From Dastarcus helophoroides (taxonomy: Eukaryota; Arthropoda; Insecta; Coleoptera; Bothrideridae): a stretch of DNA of 64,000 bases. The notes under the pieces were generated by a model that was not told where the DNA came from, did no database searches, and was given only the letters and a program-made list of their open reading frames with translations. This document shows, piece by piece, positions 56,206 to 64,000 of the stretch (within the stretch, counting starts at the first letter, position 1; each line of letters begins with the position of its first letter). A program made the position numbers and the translations under genes. The stretch spans positions 37,623,435 through 37,687,434 of the forward strand of contig CM053325.1 of assembly GCA_028583605.1 (NCBI GenBank), written 5' to 3'.

Positions 56206-58829
56206 CAAGGAAAGGTCGCGAAGTGTCCGGCGCCGATTTTGCTAATTTTTGGATATGTTTTAGAGGACCAAAGTCTAAGAGACACGTATTTTTTTTTATC
56301 GGCTGATAAACGGTTTTAAGGGTAGTTTTACCCCCTCAAAGTTGAGGCAAAAAATGCAGATTTTGCTGTTTCTCGAATACCCCAAATGATATTCGAGTCC
56401 TTTCTTTTTCCAAAAGTTTTGCTTTGACAAGAAATAAAAGAAAAAAATGTTTTCAAAATTTTCCCACCCCCCTCATGGGGGCAAACTACCCCATTTAGAA
56501 GTTTTTTAATCATGAAAATGGTAATTACGTCAGCAAAATTTTGAAAAAAATATATGTTATTTTATACATCAAAACTAATTTTACCTGTTTTTGGATTTTG
56601 TCGAAAAAAAATTTTTTGGGGGTAAACACCACTTACACGAATACGTATATGATAGGATGTATTTTTATGATTTTTGTTTTATTTTTTTTTCTGAAGCGAA
56701 GTATTTCGACGAGAAACCAATAAAATAATTTTTTAGGATTTTTTCGGTGACCCCTCATCCCCACCCTCCATCCTTCCCTTATAGGAAGCTGAGCTACCTA
56801 CTTAAAAAACCGGAAAATTCGAGATTATTATGATCCATCTACTATCTATTTACACCGAAAAAAAGTTTACCAAATTTTTTTACCCCCACCCCTCTTGATA
56901 GGAGTAAATTACCCCCTTATGAAATTTTTAATTAACAAGGAAATAGTCATTATAACAGCTCAATTTTGAAAAATAAATGTTATTTTATACATCAAAATTA
57001 ATTTTACCTGTATTTGGGTTTGGGTGAAGGAAAATATTTTGGGGGTGAACACCCTTTAATGCCGATATTTATATATAATAGGAGATATTTTGTATAATGT
57101 TCGGTTCGTTGTTTTTGAAACGAAGTATTTTAAAGAAGGTAAAACAATATTATTTTTAAATTTTGGTTCTACCGTTCCTACCCTTCGTGTTGGCATACCA
57201 GTAGAATGAGCCAGTTAGCTATCTACTTGAAAAACTGGAAATTCGAGATCATTGCTGTCTCGCTAGATACCTCAAAACAAAGTTTAGAAAGGTTTTTAAT
57301 TTTTGCATTTCCCATCCCAGGTGACTTATCCTTCTGATAGAAATAGGACGCGAGGTGTGGCTGGAAAAATTCGGAAAAATTATTTTTATTGTTTCTTGTT
57401 GAAATATTTCGTTCCAGGAAAAAAAGAAACAAATATCTTTACCGCCATATAATATACACTTAAATGTTTTGGTAAAATCCCATATTTCTCGTGTAGGTAT
57501 ATCTAATATACAAAACTTCTAAATTTTTATAAAGTTCAGACAATTGATCGCAGTTTTTATATAGATATTTTATAGACGTATTTGCTCTAAAGGGTGTTTA
57601 CCCCCAAAAATTTTTCTTCGACAACCACCAAAAAAATTCAATAAAATAAGTTTTGGTATATAAAATATAGTGTTTTTTTTTCAAAATTTTGCTATTATAA
57701 TGACAATTTTTTGAATACTTAAAAACCCCAGAAAGGAGTAGTTTACCCCCTTACGAAGGTGCAAAGATTAGAATTTTTTCGGTGTATAAAGAGATCGTAA
57801 TGATCTCGAATTTTCCATTTTTTACCCTCTGGTAAGATAAGGTGGAAAGAGGGGTAGAGACATGACTGGAAAAGTTCAAAAAAATTAATTTTCTAATTTC
57901 TCGTTGAAATACTTCGTTTCAGATAAAAAATGAATTAAAAATCATAGAAATACATCCTATAATATACGTGTTTGACCTAAAGGGTGTTTACCCCTAAAAT
58001 ATTTTCCTTCACCAAAACCCAAATAAAAGTAAAATTAATTCTGATGTATAAAATAACATTTATTTTTCAAAATTTAGCTGTTATAATGACTATTTTCTTG
58101 TTAATTAAAAATTTCATAAGGGGTACTTTACCCCTATCAGGAGGGGTGGGGTTAAAAAAAATTTGTAAACTTTTCTTTTGATGTATATAGATAGTAGAGG
58201 TATCATAATAATCTCGAATTTTCCAGTTTTTTAAGTAGGTAGCTCACCCTCCTATAAGGGAAGGGTGGAGGGTGGGGGATGAGGGTCACCGAAAAAATCT
58301 TAAAAAATTATTTTTTTAGTTTCTCGTCGAAATACTTCGCTTCAGAAAAAAAATAAAACAAAAATCATAAAAATACATCCTATCATATACGTATTCGTGT
58401 AAGTGGTGTTTACCCCCCAAAAAATTTTTTTCGACAAAATCCAAAAACAGGTAAAATTAGTTTTGGTGTATAAAATAACACATATTTTTTTCAAAATTTT
58501 GCTGACGTAATTACCGTTTTTATGATTAAAAAACTTCTAAATGGGGTAGTTTGCCCCCATGAAGGGGATGGGAAAATTTTGAAAAATTTTTTTTCTTTTA
58601 TTTATCGTCAAAACAACACTTCTAAAAAAAGAAACGACTCGAATATCATTTTTGGTATGTGAGAAACAGCAAAATCTGCATTTTTTGCCGCAACTTTGAG
58701 GGGGTAAAACTACCCTTAAAACCGTTTATCAGCCGATAAAAAAAAATACGTGTCTTTTAGATTTTGGTCCTTTAAAACATATCCAAAAACTAGCAAAATC
58801 GGCGACGGACACTTCGCGACCTTTCCTTG
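56206..58829. mobile_element. 2.6-kb palindromic foldback element with TTA target
   Basis: The two ends are the same 20 bases in inverse orientation, 'CAAGGAAAGGTCGCGAAGTG', flanked by TTA at 56203-56205 and 58830-58832. The inverted match is very close over the outer 500 bases (56206-56720 with 58320-58829) and continues with more differences towards a centre near 57.3-57.55 kb. Each arm is built from tandem units of roughly 420-430 bp, each with a 'GGGGGTAAAC' or 'GTTTACCCCC' motif, a 'TACATCAAAA' block and a 'GAAGTATTTC' block: about two units on the left arm and three in inverse orientation on the right. No protein frame exceeds chance. It is a non-autonomous foldback-type transposon; the superfamily is not recognised. 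Confidence 0.78.
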
Positions 58830-58832
58830 TTA

Positions 58833-59892
58833 AAGGGCTCAGAAACAGCATCACTTGAAGGACTGGTGCAAAATACAAACTAATAATTGGTACTTGGAAC
58901 CATTCTCTCACTGATAGTTTACCTTTGGGTTCTAAGCTTTCGCTTAACGAGAAAGAAGTATACTAATTAGTAATATGCAGAATGTCCTGAAATTAGGTTA
59001 AAAAATTTAACAGCAGACTCTTTGCCAAAAATATATAAACAGTTTTTTATGAGCATTTATCGAGAGAAGCTTCGTTTTAGAGATACAGGGTGTCAAAGGT
59101 AAAATTGAAATGATGGTTTTTTGTTGATTTCCTCGAAATGTGACAAGATAAATATCTGAGATTTAGCGCACATGCTTAGATTTTTATGATCTATAAAATA
59201 AACTGCACAATTTTATTCAGTGTATGTCAGTGGCGAGTAAAACTAGTGGGGGGCAGTAATAAAATTATTTCTAATTTTATTTTCGATTTTTTTTGATATT
59301 TTAAACCTTAGGTTTTTTGGTAGGGATCTTGTAACATAAAAAAGGTACTTTTACTTTACCTCGATAGAGTAGACCGTTTTCGATTAAAATACATTCGAAT
59401 AATGTATTGCATGTGTAGGAATTACTATAAAAAAGGCCCAAGTTGTAAGTGGGCCATTTGAATTTATCCGCTATTTGCTAATAATGTTCTCAACAGTTAA
59501 GAGGCCTTCCAGCAGCAATAATTTGAAATTGCAACCGTGATTGTTTCTAGCGGATATAATTCATCATTTATCTATGTTTTCTATTTTTTTCTTAGTTTAT
59601 TTTAATAAATTTATTCATATTCCTTCAAAACATGAATCAAAAGTTTTAAGATACCAAAAACTAAATTTTAAAAAAGTCAAGAATAAAAAGAAAGTTGTTC
59701 AAAAAATTTCAGATCTTCAAAAAAAAAATGAGTTACTATGAAAATATGGTAAAATTTTCAAAAAAAACTGGATTTTAAGAAATTGAGCTGAAAAAAATTT
59801 TTTTTAGAAAAGTCGAAAATTGTGAAACGTAGAAATTTTCCAAAAATCAATTTTCATTATATCCAATATTCTTAATTTCTATAATAGGAAGA
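58833..59892. other. Unassigned sequence; isolated 'TACAGGGTGTC' and an A-rich end
   Basis: 'TACAGGGTGTC' at 59094 equals the outermost bases of the element at 1967, but no inverse end follows within view. From about 59630 to 59880 the A-rich degenerate family appears. No gene. Confidence 0.35.
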
Positions 59893-60400
59893 CACGTGAG
59901 GCCATTGAAATCCAAAAATTCCCCAAAAACCTCAACAGAGACGACGGTTACATGCTTTCCTCCATCTGAAAACCAACCATCGGAAATATTCGGGAGTGAT
60001 CGCGCAAACGAATGGTATATAAAGTTTCCCTTTCTTTCTTTCCTCTCAGAAGAGTTTCACCCCTGGTATGATGGACATACTGAGTTACGAGTTACCGTGC
60101 TCTTCTGTCTAAACTTTCTTATCCTTTGTACCAATTTTCAATTCAAAAGAGTTTCGCCTCTGGTATGGTGGACGCACTGAGTTACCGTGCTCTGATGTTT
60201 TGAAATTGGCCTTTTCATTTTTCTATATTTCCTTGTATTTCATTTTTCATTTATTGTTTCTTTGTTCTACGATGGTGGGCGAAACGTCAAACACTTTTAG
60301 TAGTTCTTTGACACGATCAAATCCCAGAAGAAGTATAACCTGTTCTGGCAGTGGAAGCCTTCGTTATCATAAAGTGCAGATATTTTTTAAAAAACGAAAT
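59893..60400 (+). repeat. Repeat with TATA-like box and internal direct duplication
   Basis: 'AGAGTTTCACCCCTGGTATG' at 60051 recurs as 'AGAGTTTCGCCTCTGGTATG' at 60148, each followed by GGAC(A/G), 'ACTGAGTTAC' and 'CCGTGCTCT'. A 'TATATAAA' lies at 60016. Downstream, 'GATGGTGGGCGAAACGTC' (60271-60288) resembles the C(T)GATG..CGAAAC..GTC core of damaged hammerhead ribozymes. This suggests an LTR or pseudo-LTR-like fragment of a retroelement; the family is not determined. The 94-codon frame at 59896-60180 is not convincing. Confidence 0.45.
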
Positions 60401-61975
60401 TTTTAAAAGAAATTAAAAAAAAATCTTTTTAAAATATTTTAATTTTTGTAAGATTTTCCTAAAACTGTTTAAGATGTCCGAACACATTTACGCGTCCCTA
60501 GAGAAGTTCGCCCACTAGTTATGAAGTTCTGTTCTATTATTTGCTCGAAATTTCGAGTTTTAGTTTGAAAATTGTATGCGCTCTTATAACGTTCCTTAGA
60601 CGACACTTCTGCTAAAAAAAATGTTTTGAAAACTCTGATTAATTTTGAGGAGTCGTGCAATGTTTTAAAATTCTTAATTGCTGAAAATATCTTTCTATGA
60701 CACTCGAAGAACTTACTAGTCTCAAATCGGCATTCTGTGCCATTATGACTTTTCCCAAATATTAACGCGTAGGTGTCCCATTAGAAAACTGGAAATAAAA
60801 TATAAAAAAGTTAGGAATAAGTCTCGTGAACGACAATAATAATTTAAAGAATAATCCCCGACAATAAAATGAAATGCAATCGATTGCAAGCCTAAGCTTT
60901 GCACCGCGGGACATAAAGCAGATTAATTAATATATTACTGGGGATTAAACAGAGTGAAAAGTGGCCGTTTTATGAAATGAGTATAATATTCCATTTAATA
61001 TATCACACGAACGAGCAACGGTCAAGATCTTTGTGACTCGCGGAGCTATAAGTTTGACTAAATGTGCATTATTACCGTATGGATGCGCACTGCAGCATTA
61101 GTAATCGCGGCCATAAATGTGAATCAGGGATTATGGACGTTATGGCCTATAAAATTCACCAACGTTTAGAATTTGTAGGACCGGATCGTAAACGAGAGAA
61201 TTACATAAAACGAATTTATTAGTACAATAGGAAAAATGCAAACAGAACATAATGAGGCAGATTATCAAATTCGATGGGTATTTGCACATGCACCAATGTG
61301 TGTTTTATTAGATTTGATAATAGCCTTAATCATTTTAGGTGTGTTTGAAAAAATAATTTACATTTCTAACAGATAAATTACTAAATGACTTTCAGGCAGT
61401 TCTAATCTAATGTAAAATTAAATTAGTTATCGCAAAACGTAAGGATCACTTTAATGGATGTTTACTAAAAACTTATGTGGAGATACGCAGCTAAAAAAAT
61501 GAGTAATATATTCTAGACATCTATCGAATGTTTAGAAGCTATTAGCGGCTATTAAGGCGATACGAACTGTAACGTTTGAGGTATAGAAATTCTAGAACAA
61601 AATATTTCTAGTAAATGCAAGGTACAAATATGAGGCGACCCCCTAGATTAGTTGAAATGGTTAGAGCAATAAGGGTATAAGTACATATTACGTAGTTTTG
61701 AGAAATTGGTTCCCAAAGTCTATTGCTTTTTTAGAATTTTGTAAAAACTGCACAGGTTTTTAGTAAAATGAATCATATGAAAAGATAACGTACAATTTTA
61801 TTAGTAAAATCATTATATTCAAAAAAAGGATATTTTTGTAAAAAAGTCAAATTTGAAGTACTTGTACCCTTTTTGCACAAATATGTTTAATATATTTATT
61901 CATTTCAATAATTGTACTATTAAAACACATGCAGTTCTATCAAAAAATATTTATTGGCAAAAAAATAACAAACTA
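60401..61975. other. Unassigned sequence; possible cis-regulatory stretch near 60.9-61.2 kb
   Basis: Between about 60880 and 61170 the composition is balanced and holds several short sites of the type bound by homeodomain proteins in insects (GGATTA near 60951, TTAATTAATA near 60922, CCATAAAT near 61111, GGGATTATGG near 61128). Such a cluster is compatible with an enhancer but can occur by chance. No gene seen. Confidence 0.3.
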
Positions 61976-63730
61976 TCATGTTTCATAGTCAGAACTTATG
62001 TTATCGTCCTCGATGTCGATTTCGTTGACGGACCCTTCATGATCCTCTCGATTGGTGCTGGATTCAGGTCTCAATATTCGTTGTCTTCCTGTTGTTTTAC
62101 TTTTGGGATCTTCCTCATGGTTTCTGTTTGTGTAAAATAAATAGTACACTGGAGGTATATAATCTAAAAGGCTCTGTAGATTTTTCCATTTTTCAAATTT
62201 AATTGAAACTTAACTTGTCTGCAGCTGTGTAAATGTGTTATCAAACAAATAAGATAAGCGTTTAGTAAAACTTGAACTAGATATACATTTCAAGAATGGA
62301 TAGAGATCACCCAAGACTGGTTTAAATTCAAAAGAAAACGATTCGAATTCTTGCTCATATCTAAAATGAGTTATTTCTCTAAACATAATAGGTCTTCCTT
62401 CTTTATCTTTTTTTAATCTTTTATTAATTTATTTAACTTTTCAAAAGAATAGAACATTTCTTGGGTTATAATATACTATAAATTTTTTGCAGGAACCAGC
62501 AATTACTTCTCTTCAGTTTTCGGGAATAAAAACTTGCGGATTCTTTTTTTTGCACTTTTTAATTCTAGCAAAATCCCTATCGCACTCCACTCTGTAGGTA
62601 GGCTACAGAAATTTAAGATAAACTTCTTTTAGGTAGTGGCTTTTAATAAAAACAAAAACATTTTCAATATGCCCTTATTTTTGTTTTGTCACCCACATGA
62701 GTCACTATAGGCAATTACTTTAGTGATACTGGATAGCAGCAACTTTAAAAACTGCATTAGACAGGAACCTATCTCCTGCGAACCTCTGTTAGATCTAGTC
62801 TCATCTCATGTATACATATGGGCCTCTCCAGTAATTAAATTATGTATGCCAAATTTATACGTCCAAAGTTGACTCAAATAGAAGACTTTTGATGTAGTAA
62901 GTAGGGTTTGCTGTAAGTCAAAACATATAACTACAGTGTCTCTAGAGTTTCTGTTGCTTTCGATATCAATTTTTTTCAATTTACATGCTTTTTGAAATTT
63001 CGTTCTAAAAATACTTTAGTAGCATGCACACCCTCTTCATTACCTGAGTTATTTATAATATTTTGTAAGTTGTCACACTTTGAGTAAGTGTCCCTGTGGG
63101 GCTTATGAAAACGTAGGTTAAACTTAGTGTTAAAAATATTTCGACAGTTTAATGGCAGGCTTATTAGTTTCATTGCAGTAATCTTTATACACTGAGTATA
63201 TTTTTGTTACACTTAGATCTGAAGATAAGTATCTTGTTTTGATGTTGTTTTTTCGAGAATAATGACTTGTATTTTGGAAACATCTTTATATAAGAAATAA
63301 CAAAGTTTCTTAATCAATTTTATTTACACTCGCCATTTTTCCCAGTTTATCAGTCTGACAATACCTAACCTATCAATGTTTGCACACACTGTAGTAAAGC
63401 GTCTATTAGCAATGTCAAACGTTTTCAGAAAAACTGTTTACATACACGCTTATTTATGAGCATTATTTTTATTGGAAAATTTCGGCCTTTTTGAGATCCT
63501 TGCTTCCTTCTAGCAACTTCTTCTTTTTTAATACAAGATGATAAAGACGCTGTCTGTAAATCATAACTAGATATCTTAAAAAAATTCAGCCTCAGACATT
63601 TTTTTGTTAGATTCGTACCTACACACATGATTAAAAATTCTTAGCTGTTTACTTGGATGCATTATGCCCTTGTGTCCTACGTACAATTTCCCTTCTGGTC
63701 CTAATCTCTTCTTTTCATTTATTTTTTATT
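61976..63730 (-). pseudogene. Decayed DDE-type transposase-like gene
   Basis: The minus strand encodes pieces of one protein in order. An N-terminal 'SKQLRIFNHVCRYESNKKMS' (about 63655-63600) is followed by 'CIKKEEVARRKQGSQKGRNF' and 'NKRVCKQFF' (63425-63628). The central frame (62976-63173 and on) reads 'FNLRFHKPHRDTYSKCD'; after an in-frame TGA it continues as 'DTVVICFDLQQTLL', 'QLWTYKFGIHN', a 'DE' whose preceding Trp codon is TGA, 'GSQEIGSCL' and 'IAYSDSCG', again with TGA before 'QNKNK'. The C-terminus (62209-61976) ends 'DDNISSDYET', and an AATAAA lies 21 bases past the stop (61950-61955). The D...DE...YSD.C.GQN pattern is that of a widespread insect transposase-like family, possibly Sola-type; I am not sure of the name. 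At least five stops and several frameshifts make it inactive. Element ends were not found. Confidence 0.7.
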
Positions 63731-64000
63731 TACTGGTATTCTGCCTTCTCTCTGCTCTCTTCTCTGCTCTCCATTTTCAACGATACAAACTAAATTTTAC
63801 TAAGTTTATAAAGTTGACTTGATTTAGCACCCAAAAAAAAATTTAAACACCCGTTAACAACTCATTATCAATATAAACACCACCTCAGTGTGACACATCT
63901 TTCCTTAAAATATTACATAACTGTTGAGTGCGAAACCGGTACAAGTGATATTTACCCAAGTTTTCGATAATTGCTAAGTAGGTATATCTATTGATTCAAA

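Noticed and set aside
1..64000. CRISPR arrays, bacterial operons, ribosome binding sites, prophage
   Set aside because: No regularly spaced identical repeats, no dense coding and no prokaryotic signals; the window is animal-like noncoding DNA.

Overview
The window looks like a gene-poor, repeat-rich stretch of an animal genome, most likely an insect or other arthropod. Signs for this are the strong AT bias, the absence of any long host reading frame, and the mix of mobile elements: Penelope-like, pogo/Tigger-like, piggyBac-type and hAT-type miniature elements, a tRNA-derived SINE and solo LTRs. I found no complete host gene, tRNA gene, rRNA gene or CRISPR array. All family names come from motifs read by eye; no database search was possible.

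Layout. 1-8 kb: a Penelope-like fragment lying head-on against an inverted copy of its own tail (331-1107), a 2.1-kb element with very long inverted repeats and a TA target (1967-4058), a minisatellite (6434-6680), and a TA-flanked miniature element (6683-7451). 8-17 kb: degenerate A/T-rich arrays with a piggyBac-type miniature element (12563-12803). 17.6-19 kb: a four-copy, 305-bp tandem repeat, one copy split by a hAT-like insertion. 21.8-28.8 kb: at least seven diverged copies of a 610-675 bp unit, split by a solo LTR and a T-rich block. 29.8-30.3 kb: a short inverted-repeat-bounded element carrying a textbook hammerhead ribozyme (29958-30022). 33.7-36.6 kb: a solo LTR, a pogo-like element that has lost its catalytic domain, and a SINE. 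40-43 kb: a second Penelope tail, a possible helix-turn-helix remnant, and a foldback repeat. 45-49 kb: a third LTR piece, a GC-rich islet of unknown nature, and a small MITE. 49.5-52.7 kb: a nearly complete pogo-like transposon with four visible lesions. 56.2-58.8 kb: a 2.6-kb palindromic foldback element flanked by TTA. 61.9-63.7 kb: a decayed DDE-type transposase-like gene.

How the parts relate. Transposition and decay explain most of the recognisable content. Insertions can be layered in time: an LTR sits in the 600-bp array and a hAT-like element sits in the 305-bp array, so both arrays are older than these insertions. About a quarter of the window is a degenerate 'AAATTTCGACTTTTT' family present in both orientations. 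The hammerhead ribozyme is the best candidate for a functional element; related but damaged ribozyme-like cores occur in the Penelope tails.
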